64,000 nt of DNA, taken from positions 18,771 to 82,770 of the IMG/VR virus record IMGVR_UViG_3300042868_012782. One strand, 5' to 3'. The position numbers were made by a program, and so were the translations under genes. Positions 41,204 to 49,849 of this stretch are shown in pieces; positions within the stretch are counted from its first letter, which is position 1, and each line of letters starts with the position of its first letter. The stretch is from a virus. The notes below the pieces were generated by a model. It had not been told where the DNA came from and searched no databases. It saw only the letters and a list, made by a program, of their open reading frames with translations.

Positions 41204-42246
41204 CATTCCTCAGATCTAGTTCTGTCGGCAGTTACGGGTGGTGCCCCCACAAATTTTTTATAACCTCCAATCTTGGACATAAGGAGCCTTCTGGAAAAAA
41301 GGCAGAGTCTGGGAACATTGTTCACAAAGCGCTTGAGCTGCTAGCTCGAAAAAAATTAGCTCATCAAAACAAGGAATCGACATTTTCGGATCCTGAAGTA
41401 GAGCGAGAATTTGCTACCGCAACATTTACTCCCGAGATGGCTGTTCAGGCAGGTTGGGATCACTATACCCATTTGGAACGCACTGTTCATCCGTGGACAA
41501 AAGGCGACTTCCAAAAATGTTACAATTGGACCTGGGACGTGCTGCTGTTCAATGATGGGATGTTCTCTCCTGTTAACCGAAACGTGGTCATGCCTGAACA
41601 GTATTTTGAGATTGCTCTTGAGGAAGACTGGGCTAGCTATGAATACGAACTGCCCGACGGTCGAAAATATTCGGGCCAATTAATCCTCAGGGGAACAATG
41701 GATCTTGTTACTCGGGTCGGATCACGAATGATTGAGTATATTGACTGGAAGACTGGTAAGCGTCGATGTTGGATTAAAGACAAGACCAAAGAATACGAAG
41801 ACATGCAAAGCGACTTTCAGCTGCGTCTCTATCACTATGCGTTGTGCAAGCTTTATCCAAACGATGAAATTCTTATGACAATCTACTACATCCAGGACGG
41901 TGGACCATACAGCTTGTGCTACCAGCGCTCGGATTTGCCCGAAACACTACAAATGATTCGTCATGAATTTGAGAAGATAAGATTAGACAACTTGCCTCGC
42001 AGAATCCTTGATCGAGATCCTAATAACTGGAAGTGCCAAAGACTATGTCACTTCTATGATGATGCTCATCCAGACTCTGGTTTGTCGACCTGCCATCACT
42101 TTAGGCAAGAGATATTGCAAATAGGTCTCAGTCGCGTAATCGCCAAGTACGCAAGGGGTGAGCCTTGGGCGGGATATGGTTCTGGCGGTGGCCGAACCGA
42201 TCGACTAGATGAGGGACAGCCTGGCCCCCTACCATCAAGTGCTTGA
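41194..42246 (+). CDS. Cas4/RecB-like iron-sulphur PD-(D/E)XK nuclease, probable non-AUG start
   Basis: Coding sequence clearly begins before the first ATG at 41437: the frame upstream reads FLRSSSVGSYGWCPHKFF and KKAESGNIVHKALELLA, the normal N-terminus of RecB/Cas4 nucleases. The frame opens at 41161 and contains no ATG, GTG or TTG until 41437. GGGAGG at 41181-41186 points to ATT 41194 or ATC 41197, just before the upstream stop at 41201. The active site is GTMDLV, then EYIDWKTGK and QLRLYHYAL. Four cysteines (one in GWCPHK, two in KCQRLC, one in STCHHF) match the iron-sulphur cluster of Cas4/AddB. It should trim DNA ends for recombination. Confidence 0.8.
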   Translation: MIVTFLRSSSVGSYGWCPHKFFITSNLGHKEPSGKKAESGNIVHKALELLARKKLAHQNKESTFSDPEVEREFATATFTPEMAVQAGWDHYTHLERTVHPWTKGDFQKCYNWTWDVLLFNDGMFSPVNRNVVMPEQYFEIALEEDWASYEYELPDGRKYSGQLILRGTMDLVTRVGSRMIEYIDWKTGKRRCWIKDKTKEYEDMQSDFQLRLYHYALCKLYPNDEILMTIYYIQDGGPYSLCYQRSDLPETLQMIRHEFEKIRLDNLPRRILDRDPNNWKCQRLCHFYDDAHPDSGLSTCHHFRQEILQIGLSRVIAKYARGEPWAGYGSGGGRTDRLDEGQPGPLPSSA

Positions 42247-42279
42247 CTGCGCACAGCAACATTTTTGGGAGCAGCTAGC

Positions 42280-42777
42280 GTGAATGAAGCGTTAAAGATT
42301 GGAAAAAGCGTGGTGCTGAATGAAGCAGAGCAACGCCTTGCGAAATACTTGGCCAAAGCTCGATACGTTAAAAATCGTCAATCTAATACCAATGATGGCA
42401 AGGTTGGTCCCCAAACTTGTGGCGAAACTGATCTCGAAGGCATAGCTGCTGAGATTGCGTTCTGTAAGATGCATAACATCTATCCGGATCTTCAGCTTGA
42501 AGGTCGGCCGCCGCATGATGCAATGCTGGCTGATGGCACAACTGTCGACGTCAAAGCAACAAAGTATAGATCAGGACAGCTTCTGGCTGTTCCCGGTAAA
42601 CTTAACAAGTCCGAAGGACTTGATTCTTATTCGCTCGTGGTGGGCGAATTTCCTGGGCCATATGAGTTCCGGGGTTTCATGAAGAGGGAGGATCTCCTGC
42701 AGCTGGAGCGCCTTACCGATCTGGGCTATGGCCCAACGTATGCTGCTCAGCAAAAGGAATTGAAGGATACGCCATGA
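42280..42777 (+). CDS. Restriction-fold nuclease-like protein (165 aa)
   Basis: The stretch LEGIAAEIAFCKMHNIYPD, then DAMLADGTTVDVKATKY, has the E...D-x(n)-DxK shape of PD-(D/E)XK enzymes (VDVKAT being the last part). The start at GTG 42280 has GGGAGC 8 bases upstream; TTG 42265 is possible. It lies between a Cas4-like nuclease and MazG, with an ATGA overlap downstream. The biochemical role is unknown. Confidence 0.5.
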   Translation: MNEALKIGKSVVLNEAEQRLAKYLAKARYVKNRQSNTNDGKVGPQTCGETDLEGIAAEIAFCKMHNIYPDLQLEGRPPHDAMLADGTTVDVKATKYRSGQLLAVPGKLNKSEGLDSYSLVVGEFPGPYEFRGFMKREDLLQLERLTDLGYGPTYAAQQKELKDTP

Positions 42778-43100
42778 CACTGAACGAATATCAGTTTGAA
42801 GCAAACACAACCGCTATCTATCCCGACAGCGCCGCCTTAACATATCCCACCCTGGGACTGGCCGGTGAGTCTGGCGAGATCTGCAACAAGGTCAAGAAGA
42901 TCATCCGCGACGACAGCGGATTACTTTCTGATTCTAAAAAGCAGGCACTGATCGATGAGCTGGGCGACGTAATGTGGTATGTCGCAGCAATCGCTAAAGA
43001 TCTAAAGGTCACGCTCGCAGAGGTATGTAAGCGCAACCTCGAAAAGTTAAATAGTCGCAGGGAACGCGGCACTTTGGGCGGTAGCGGCGACAACAGATAA
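42774..43100 (+). CDS. mazG: MazG-like NTP pyrophosphohydrolase
   Basis: MazG-type enzymes split NTPs or dNTPs into monophosphate and pyrophosphate; phage versions may lower ppGpp or remove faulty nucleotides. The family's metal site is visible as GLAGESGEICNKVKKI (ExxE) and DELGDVMWYVAA (ExxD). Length of 108 residues is right for a single-domain MazG. It is the last gene before a strong terminator. Confidence 0.9.
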   Translation: MTLNEYQFEANTTAIYPDSAALTYPTLGLAGESGEICNKVKKIIRDDSGLLSDSKKQALIDELGDVMWYVAAIAKDLKVTLAEVCKRNLEKLNSRRERGTLGGSGDNR

Positions 43101-43120
43101 TAGCTGTGACTCACCTTCCC

Positions 43121-43158
43121 ATGATCCCGAAGTTGATTTCGGGATCATTAACTTTTTA
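43121..43158 (+). terminator. Strong intrinsic terminator
   Basis: ATGATCCCGAA (43121-43131) and TTCGGGATCAT (43138-43148) form a perfect 11-bp stem with a 6-base loop, followed by TAACTTTTT. It should end transcription of the recA-mazG block. Confidence 0.88.
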
Positions 43159-43171
43159 CTGTCGCCGATTA

Positions 43172-43199
43172 TTGATTTGGATGACCCCTTGATTATTGT
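43172..43199 (+). promoter_or_regulatory. Candidate promoter for the polymerase operon
   Basis: TTGATT (43172-43177) and TATTGT (43194-43199) are 16 bp apart, immediately after the terminator and about 140 bp before the split polymerase gene. Match to sigma-70 boxes is moderate, but a new promoter is needed here because the upstream unit ends. Confidence 0.35.
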
Positions 43200-43277
43200 T
43201 CGCAACGAAAGTAGTATCCACGCATAGGGAACTTCGGGGTGGCGCTGGCGGCGTATTTTTCGCTGAGATTCCCCCCC

Positions 43278-43310
43278 TTCTGGCACACCAGCAGCGCATG
43301 CCAGAATTTT
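43278..43310 (+). terminator. Second terminator-like hairpin in the dnaE leader
   Basis: TTCTGGCA (43278-43285) pairs with TGCCAGAA (43299-43306) around a 13-base loop and is followed by TTTTATTTG. It ends about 30 bases before the dnaE ATG. A terminator in that place could serve as an attenuator; alternatively it only stops readthrough and the true promoter lies closer. Confidence 0.55.
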
Positions 43311-43339
43311 ATTTGTAGCCAGTCACGAGGGTTGTTACC

Positions 43340-45265
43340 ATGTCTTGGGTCCCGTTGCACGTTCATACTACGTACAGCTTGCTGGATTCTCAGTCTAAGC
43401 CCGACATGATTGCTGCTCGTTGTGAGAAGTTGGGCTACAAATCGTGCGCTATCACCGACCATGGAACACTAGCTGGAACAGTTTCCTTTTCAAAGGCTTT
43501 ACGCAAAAGGAACATCAAGCCGCTGCTGGGATGTGAATTTTACCTGTCGCCGAACGACCCCAAGATTAAAACTCCCGAGAATGGCGCTCACTCTCATTTG
43601 TGTGTGTTGGCAAAAGGTGAGGAGGGGTGGAAGCGTTTGATTCAGGCATCTTCACTGAGTAACAATCCCGATAATTTTTACAAGAAACCTAGGCTTGATG
43701 TTTTTACTTTGGGGCGCCTTATGGGCGGGCACGCCATTGCATTTTCTGGTCATCCAGGAAGTGACTTATGCAATGTTTTATTTTCTGAACCACGGAAAGC
43801 TTATACCTGCCAAACCTATGACGAGGCCAGAAATTTAGTTCCAACCGACTGGGAGTCTCGATTGACGGCTCTGGTCAGAAAATATCAAAATTCATTTGGC
43901 ATTGAGAACTTCTATATTGAAATTCAGACTGTTGATCAGGAAAATTTTCCTGCGGCAGCCGTCGCAGCAAAGGCTTTAAGATATTTTGCGAAAAAATACG
44001 GAATCAGGACAGTCGGAACGCCAGATGCGCACTATCCAGCACCAGAAGACGCTAGCGATCAGCGCGTATTGTTGGCTACGTCACTGCAGACAACGCTGCC
44101 ATCTATACGAGCAGCACTGGCTAAGCAGGAAGACATATCGCTTGGAGCTTTTTTTCGCAGTAATCGTTATCATATTCCATCTATTGAAGAGGTGCGATTG
44201 CTTCATACGCCTCAGGAAATTGAGGCCTCACTAGTCATATCAGAATTGTGTGGAGACTTTGATCTACTTGGCAAGCCAAATCTTCCTCAGTTTTCTTGCC
44301 CGGAAGGAGTAGGGGCAGACGAATTCTTGCGGAGACTGTGTAGGGATGGCTGGCGTCGCAAGTTGCCGTGGATTGAGCATGATGGATCGCATTATCACTC
44401 TTACGGAGAGCGGATTAGGAAAGAGCTTGGAGTAATTACGGAAGCTGGGCTGTCTCCTTATTTTCTTATTGTGTCTGAGTATTGTGGATGGGCGCGGTCG
44501 CAGGGGTGGCTTGTTGGAAAAGGTCGTGGCTCAGGTGCAGGATGCCTTGTGTCTTATCTCCTAGACATTACTGACGTTGATCCTGTCAAGTATTCCTTGT
44601 TGTTTGAGAGATTCTATAATGCTGGACGCAATCAGCCAGGAAGAGTGAGTCTTCCTGATATTGACTGCGATTTTCCTATTTCTCATAGAGACGAAGTCGT
44701 TCAGCATATGCGTGATCTGTATGGATCTGATAAGGTCGCCCAAATGGTGACGTTCAGCCGCCTGCAGGGGCGTGCCGCAATCAAGGATGTAATGAAGGCG
44801 CACGAGAAAGGAACATTCGACGAAGTCAATAGGATTACTGATCACATTCCGGATGAGGCGGCCATATCTGACGAACTCCAGGAAATGCGCGAGGACACCG
44901 GCGAAGCATCCATCATCCAGTGGGCACTAGAGAACAACGCAAACGGATTGTCGCCCTGGTGTCGATTGCTTGATGATGGAACGCTGGATGGTCCTCTTGC
45001 GGCCGAGTTTGCTCAGGCCATCAGACTGGAGGGAACTAAACGAAATCAGGGCAAGCACGCAGCCGGAGTCGTTATTGCTCCTAGATCATTGACTGATTGC
45101 TGCCCTATGGTATACGACAAGATTACGCAGCGTCAGATTTGCGGTTTGGAAATGGCTGACCTTGAGGCTATGGGTTTTGTGAAGTTTGACATATTAGGCA
45201 TTGCTGCTTTGGACAAGATTCAAGGGGTAGTGTCTCTTTTGAAGGGCGGTAAGGCTCGTGGTTAA
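43340..45265 (+). CDS. dnaE-N: DNA polymerase III alpha, N-terminal half (PHP and palm)
   Basis: This is the first half of a C-family replicative polymerase. The PHP domain begins WVPLHVHTTYSLLD and keeps ITDHGTLAG, GCEFYL and GTPDAHY, so much of its metal site is intact and it may have its own exonuclease activity. The palm follows with GKGRGSGAGCLVSYLL, then LPDIDCDFP (Asp440 and Asp442) and VKFDILGIA (Asp617), the three catalytic aspartates. The protein then stops at residue 641, just past the palm. The fingers, thumb-side and OB parts are coded at 46201. No intein sequence is seen at the break. Confidence 0.92.
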   Translation: MSWVPLHVHTTYSLLDSQSKPDMIAARCEKLGYKSCAITDHGTLAGTVSFSKALRKRNIKPLLGCEFYLSPNDPKIKTPENGAHSHLCVLAKGEEGWKRLIQASSLSNNPDNFYKKPRLDVFTLGRLMGGHAIAFSGHPGSDLCNVLFSEPRKAYTCQTYDEARNLVPTDWESRLTALVRKYQNSFGIENFYIEIQTVDQENFPAAAVAAKALRYFAKKYGIRTVGTPDAHYPAPEDASDQRVLLATSLQTTLPSIRAALAKQEDISLGAFFRSNRYHIPSIEEVRLLHTPQEIEASLVISELCGDFDLLGKPNLPQFSCPEGVGADEFLRRLCRDGWRRKLPWIEHDGSHYHSYGERIRKELGVITEAGLSPYFLIVSEYCGWARSQGWLVGKGRGSGAGCLVSYLLDITDVDPVKYSLLFERFYNAGRNQPGRVSLPDIDCDFPISHRDEVVQHMRDLYGSDKVAQMVTFSRLQGRAAIKDVMKAHEKGTFDEVNRITDHIPDEAAISDELQEMREDTGEASIIQWALENNANGLSPWCRLLDDGTLDGPLAAEFAQAIRLEGTKRNQGKHAAGVVIAPRSLTDCCPMVYDKITQRQICGLEMADLEAMGFVKFDILGIAALDKIQGVVSLLKGGKARG

Positions 45266-45551
45266 GAAAATGTCGCACGAAGACGAGATGGGATTATCAG
45301 CTAAGGTGGTTGCTCACAACATAGCCTTACTTGATGCATTAGCTGAGTTGTCAGAAGCTAAAACTAAAATTACCGAAGAGTTTGGACAGTTGATTAAGGC
45401 TCTTGTCATTAAGGCAGGCGGAGAAGTCAATGTCGAAAGCGTATTCATATCTGCTGCAGGAGATCCGTCATGTGTTCTGGGCAGCAAGATTGGTTCTGAT
45501 GATCTTAGCATCAGGGTTTGGGTTGAAAAACACGAGGTGAAAGACCAATGA
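45258..45551 (+). CDS. Hypothetical protein between polymerase halves (97 aa)
   Basis: GTG 45258 overlaps the dnaE-N stop; ATG 45270 is an alternative. The product is helical in the first half and a small beta part in the second (SVFISAAGDPSCVLG). It has no endonuclease motif, so it is not an obvious remnant of a mobile element. It may be a replisome accessory protein by position only. Confidence 0.5.
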   Translation: MVKKMSHEDEMGLSAKVVAHNIALLDALAELSEAKTKITEEFGQLIKALVIKAGGEVNVESVFISAAGDPSCVLGSKIGSDDLSIRVWVEKHEVKDQ

Positions 45552-46204
45552 ATTCCAATATCATAATATGTTTTGACTTTGAGACAGGCGGACTTGATAC
45601 GCGAACAACTGAGCCTATTGAGATAGCCGCCGTCGCTGTCAATCCTAGAACGCTTGCTCCTGTGCCCGACGGCACTTTCTACAGCATGTGCAAGCCCACA
45701 GACTTTTCTCTGCTTCAAGACCAGGCGTTGGCCGTAAATGGTAAGACGAGAGAGGAGTTGAAAAATGCTCCAGAGCAAGAAGCCGTATGGCGCTCCTTTG
45801 CTGGATTCATCAAGCGCTTTAATTCTAAAGGTAACGGTTTTGCTACTGCTCCAATTGCAGCAGGGAAGAACATCCGACTGTTTGACCTTCCTATTTTTAA
45901 CCGTCTCTGCGCTAAGTATGGTTTCGTAGATAAGAATGGCGATCAAAACTTGTTTCATCGCCGCAAGGTCTATGATTTGGAAGACATCTTAGAGTTTTGG
46001 TTTGAAAATTCCGACGAGCTTCCTGATCGTCGTATGGATACATTGCGCAGATACTTTGGAATTTCGACCAGCGGAGCACATACCGCAATGGTAGATGCTA
46101 AGCAGACTGCCGATCTAATCGTTCGTTTTATGAAAGTTCATCGATTTTATGCCCCTAAGATTAGCTTCAGGGGAGCGTGTGCTAGCAACACGGTGATTTC
46201 TTGA
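45548..46204 (+). CDS. dnaQ-like: DnaQ-type 3'-5' proofreading exonuclease
   Basis: This DEDDh exonuclease removes mispaired bases for the phage polymerase. Exo I is CFDFETGGLD (Asp and Glu), exo II is IRLFDLPIFNRL (Asp), and exo III is GAHTAMVDAKQTADL with the His and last Asp. At 218 residues it is a stand-alone domain. It sits exactly between the two polymerase halves with 4-base overlaps on both sides, so all parts of the enzyme are translated in series. Confidence 0.88.
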   Translation: MNSNIIICFDFETGGLDTRTTEPIEIAAVAVNPRTLAPVPDGTFYSMCKPTDFSLLQDQALAVNGKTREELKNAPEQEAVWRSFAGFIKRFNSKGNGFATAPIAAGKNIRLFDLPIFNRLCAKYGFVDKNGDQNLFHRRKVYDLEDILEFWFENSDELPDRRMDTLRRYFGISTSGAHTAMVDAKQTADLIVRFMKVHRFYAPKISFRGACASNTVIS

Positions 46205-47838
46205 CTCACTACACTATGAAGTGCGGATGTCGATGGCCAGAGACTGGTCCTCCTCAGAGAGAGGGCGGCCTGCCTTTGCTGGACGTCGACGTTGGTAAAC
46301 TTCCTGACTGCGTAATCGCATGGGACATGATGTCTCAGGGGATTACCAAGGGTATTTTTCAGCTTGAGAGTCGCTTGGGATCGCAATGGTCCAAGCGACT
46401 CAAGCCGCGGAACAATGAACACTTGTCTGCTCTTGGCGCGCTTCTTCGTCCTGGATGCTTAATGGCTAAGGACGAAAATGGCATTTCAATGACGGAGCAC
46501 TATTGTCGAAGAGTTAATAAAGAGGAACCTGCCGACTCCTTTCATCCTGCACTAGACGAGATACTTGGCTCTACCGAGCAGATCATGATCTATCAGGAAC
46601 AGGCTATGCAGATTGGTGCTAAAATTGCTGGGTTTGACCTTAAGAGCGTCGACAGACTAAGGAAGGCCATTGGCAAAAAAGATCAGAAGGAAATGGCTGA
46701 GGTCAGAAAGCTTTTCCTTGACGGAGCTGCTGAGCAAAAGGTTGTCCCCGACGAGATGGCCTTAGAGATTTGGGGATGGATTGAAAAATCAGGCAGATAT
46801 TCATTTAATCGTAGTCACAGCATGGCATACGGAATGACTGGCTATGACACAGCTTATCTCAAGTCTCATTTTCCCGTGCAGTTTTATACTGCATGGTTGG
46901 CCTTTGCCGAAGATAAGATCAAGCCAGATCAGGAGGTTATGGAACTAGTTGAAGATGCAAGAAGACAAGGAGTCAGCGTGCTGCCTCCTGACATTCGTCG
47001 CGGCGAAATGATGTTTCATTCAGACGGTATCGATATTTATTTCGGTTTGGGAAATATCAAGGGTTTGGGCGAAGCGAGCTTGCAAAAAGTTTTGATGCGT
47101 ATAAAAGAAGTAGAGGAACAAACAGGCAAATCGCTATCGCAATGGTGTTGGCTGGATTGGTTGATTAATGTTGGTTCTGGATCAACATCTGTGAGTCAGC
47201 GTCTTGCTATGTCGGGTGCCCTCGACATGTTTGGCATAAAGAGACAGCAAATGCTTGCAGAGCTTGAGGTTGCTGGATCAATTACAGATAAGGAATGGGA
47301 TCATTTGCGTAAGCACAACGCCACGGAAAACTACGATGGTTTTCTTAGTGCTTTGCGCGGTTTGGCTAAGCCGAAAAGGGAGGGGGGAGGATGTGCCAAT
47401 TTTAAGCGATCCTCTCTTGTCCGCGGCCAAGCTAATCTTTTAGAGTTTCCGCCCACGCCCCTAAACGACAATCCTGCGTGGTTGGCCTGGGCTGAGGAGC
47501 AGGCTTTTGGTTTTCCGCTGACATGTTCTCGAGTCGACGGCTGCGATCTGGCTGACTCTAACACTACTATTGGCGAATTTCTTGCTGGCAAGACAGGATT
47601 TTTGTTGTTGGGAGTTGAGATTCGATCAATTAGAATCATCAAAACTAAGAAAGGGACAGAAATGGCTTTCCTTTCTCTCGCAGACTCGTCCGGGGTTCTG
47701 GACGACGTTACGTGTTTCTCAGAGGCCCTAGAGGAGTACAGGCATCTCCTCACTCAGGGAAACACGATCCTTGTTCAAGGTGGTCGCGACAAAAAAAGAC
47801 AGTCGTTGATCATTAACAAGGTGTTTCAGTTGACTTGA
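46201..47838 (+). CDS. dnaE-C: DNA polymerase III alpha, C-terminal half (fingers and OB fold)
   Basis: This continues the sequence of dnaE-N: WDMMSQGITKGIFQLES and LSALGALLRPGCL are the first fingers motifs that follow VKFDILGI in intact DnaE, and later come MIYQEQAMQIGAKIAGF and YSFNRSHSMAYGMTGY. The C-terminus is an OB-fold (SIRIIKTKKGTEMAFLSLAD). An extra N-terminal piece of about 30 residues, with CGCRWP, replaces the missing link. The start is TTG 46201, which overlaps the exonuclease stop (TTGA), or ATG 46216. The two halves must join as separate chains to give active polymerase. Confidence 0.9.
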   Translation: MTHYTMKCGCRWPETGPPQREGGLPLLDVDVGKLPDCVIAWDMMSQGITKGIFQLESRLGSQWSKRLKPRNNEHLSALGALLRPGCLMAKDENGISMTEHYCRRVNKEEPADSFHPALDEILGSTEQIMIYQEQAMQIGAKIAGFDLKSVDRLRKAIGKKDQKEMAEVRKLFLDGAAEQKVVPDEMALEIWGWIEKSGRYSFNRSHSMAYGMTGYDTAYLKSHFPVQFYTAWLAFAEDKIKPDQEVMELVEDARRQGVSVLPPDIRRGEMMFHSDGIDIYFGLGNIKGLGEASLQKVLMRIKEVEEQTGKSLSQWCWLDWLINVGSGSTSVSQRLAMSGALDMFGIKRQQMLAELEVAGSITDKEWDHLRKHNATENYDGFLSALRGLAKPKREGGGCANFKRSSLVRGQANLLEFPPTPLNDNPAWLAWAEEQAFGFPLTCSRVDGCDLADSNTTIGEFLAGKTGFLLLGVEIRSIRIIKTKKGTEMAFLSLADSSGVLDDVTCFSEALEEYRHLLTQGNTILVQGGRDKKRQSLIINKVFQLT

Positions 47839-47846
47839 GGTGAATT

Positions 47847-48251
47847 GTGAACGAGTGCATTTTTATTGGTAACCTAACCCGAGATCCTGAAGTTCGCAGC
47901 GTTGGCACAGAACACCGCGTAGCAAGATTCACTCTTGCGGTGAACTCTGGTCGCAAAAGCAAGGAGGGGGAAGAACAGGTAGCTTACATAGATTGCGAAG
48001 TGTGGGATAAGGCGGCAGATGTTATTGCGAAATACATCACCAAAGGCAGCAAGTTGTGTGTGCAGGCAGTAGCACGCACAGAAAGCTGGGCAGACAAGGC
48101 TACTGGCAGTAAGCGCAGCGCTTTGCGATTTCGCGTACACAAGTTCCATTTTGTTGGAGTCAAAACCGGATCTTCGCCAGCAGCTGTTGGCGCAGAGATC
48201 GACGAAGAAGCAGGTTTTCAGCCTGACAACTCTGAGGAAATACCCTTCTGA
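47847..48251 (+). CDS. ssb: Single-stranded DNA-binding protein SSB
   Basis: SSB coats single-stranded DNA during replication. The OB-fold is clear: NECIFIGNLTRDPEVRSVG at the start, VARFTLAVNS, VAYIDCEVWDKAADVIAKYI and KLCVQAVARTESW. The last residues NSEEIPF form the acidic tip that recruits partner proteins, as in bacterial SSB. It is 134 residues long and starts at GTG 47847. It ends the polymerase operon. Confidence 0.93.
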   Translation: MNECIFIGNLTRDPEVRSVGTEHRVARFTLAVNSGRKSKEGEEQVAYIDCEVWDKAADVIAKYITKGSKLCVQAVARTESWADKATGSKRSALRFRVHKFHFVGVKTGSSPAAVGAEIDEEAGFQPDNSEEIPF

Positions 48252-49849
48252 TGTCTAAAATCCTTTTGGTCGGTGAGGCTACGTGGCTACAAACTGGATA
48301 TGCGACTTACATGTTGCAGATCGCCAGAAGATTGGTGGCCTCAGGCCATGAGGTGGGTGAGTTAGCCTGTTACGGCGACCCAAATGATCCAAGGCGGGCC
48401 GGGAGTCCCTGGCCCGCCTTTTTCTTGACTACCTTGAGTAGCGATTATCCGCCATGCGGATTTTATCAGTCTCAACCTGCGTCAGGCGCAACTGTTTTTG
48501 AGGAAGCAGTTCTTGCATTCAAACCAGACATAGTAATTTCTGCGCGTGATCCATGGACAGACGCATTCATCCACTACTCTCCCCTCAGGGAATTCTATCG
48601 ATGGATTTATATGCATCCAGTAGATGGAGAACCCCAAGATGAGGAATGGTTGGGCGCTGTGTCGCAAGCCGATGCGGTCTTGGCTTATTCTGACTATGGA
48701 CAAAATGTATTGGCACGTTATCCAGGAATTCGACTGGGTGGCGTAGCTGCCCCAGGTGCAGAAGCCGACATATTTCATCCAGTGGATCAAAAACAAGCTA
48801 GGAAAATGTTGGGGATTCCAGCCGACGCATTAGTCGTCGGAGCAGTAATGAGGAATCAGGGGCGCAAACTATACCCAGAACTGTTTGAGTCATTCTCAAG
48901 ACTGCTAGAGTCTGCACCCAGCCATATTTCTGAAAGATTATTTTTGTACTGCCACACCGCCTGGCCTGACGTGGGATGGGATTTACCCAAGTATCTTCTG
49001 CGTTATTCGTGTGCTCACAGGTGTCTTTTCACCTTTGGGTGCCGAGCATGCAATAGGCCGTTCTCCTCTCTGTGGCAAGAACCTGCTGCTGGGTGCCCCC
49101 ACTGCGGGTCAGATCTAGTTTCGACCCCCACAGCATCAATGGGGCTGCCTCGCAGCCTGATGGGGTCGGTGTATTCATCCATGGACGTATGCGTTCAATA
49201 CTCGGTGTGTGAGGGCTTCGGTATGCCCCAGGTGGAATCAGCCTGTTGTGCCACGCCAGTTATGTCGGTAGACCATACGGCAATGGCGTCTGTTTGTCGC
49301 CAAATCGGCGGAACAACCATACGGGTAGGAAGACATTTTACAGAAAATGAGACTGGGCGAATTCTAGCTCTTCCAGACAACGACCACCTAATTCAAGAAC
49401 TAATTACCTTTTTCTCGTCGCCACCAGCTCTTAGACGAGCATCAGGAATTCGTCAAAGAACGCTAGCGTTGCAGTCTTTCGACTACGATCTTGCGGGGCA
49501 GGTCTGGAAGAATGCTGTAGCTTCGGTGCCTCCGCCCGTATCGCTGTATAATCGCCCGCCCTTGAAACTTCCCGAAATGAAAAGGCCACCTGAGCACCTG
49601 CAAAACAGAGAGTGGGTTGAGCAGTCATTTATGAGTGCCTTGGGTATCGCCCCCATAAAAGCTGGCTATCTTGTTCAGCGAATGACCCGAGATCTCAATA
49701 GAGGTTATTCAGACACGTTGTTCGTGCCGTCGCAGTTCTGTCTCCCTGGGCCATGCGGAAGAATGTCGACCTTTGACAGAGATGCCGCCTGGAGGATTTT
49801 TGAAGCAGAGAGGAGACGGCTTGAGTTCTGGGAGGGGCGACGACGATGA
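48251..49849 (+). CDS. GT-B (GT4-like) glycosyltransferase with zinc-ribbon insert (532 aa)
   Basis: The two Rossmann halves are visible: ILLVGEATWLQTGYATYMLQ with the glycine loop at the N-terminus and SVCEGFGMPQVESACCATPV as the donor-binding ExxxxxxxE segment. Between them, at about residues 255-295, lies CAHRCLFTFGCRACNRPF with CPHCG, a small zinc-ribbon insertion not usual in GT4 enzymes. A C-terminal extension of about 100 residues follows the catalytic fold. It overlaps ssb by one base (TGATG) and opens the sugar island. Substrates unknown. Confidence 0.8.
   Translation: MSKILLVGEATWLQTGYATYMLQIARRLVASGHEVGELACYGDPNDPRRAGSPWPAFFLTTLSSDYPPCGFYQSQPASGATVFEEAVLAFKPDIVISARDPWTDAFIHYSPLREFYRWIYMHPVDGEPQDEEWLGAVSQADAVLAYSDYGQNVLARYPGIRLGGVAAPGAEADIFHPVDQKQARKMLGIPADALVVGAVMRNQGRKLYPELFESFSRLLESAPSHISERLFLYCHTAWPDVGWDLPKYLLRYSCAHRCLFTFGCRACNRPFSSLWQEPAAGCPHCGSDLVSTPTASMGLPRSLMGSVYSSMDVCVQYSVCEGFGMPQVESACCATPVMSVDHTAMASVCRQIGGTTIRVGRHFTENETGRILALPDNDHLIQELITFFSSPPALRRASGIRQRTLALQSFDYDLAGQVWKNAVASVPPPVSLYNRPPLKLPEMKRPPEHLQNREWVEQSFMSALGIAPIKAGYLVQRMTRDLNRGYSDTLFVPSQFCLPGPCGRMSTFDRDAAWRIFEAERRRLEFWEGRRR

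Noticed and set aside
45314-45958. 214-aa - strand frame across the exonuclease
   Set aside because: The exonuclease motifs are on the + strand; the - strand product has no family pattern.
43340-47838. Split intein in the divided polymerase
   Set aside because: The first gene has no block A/B after the palm and the second has no block F/G or HN end before the fingers.
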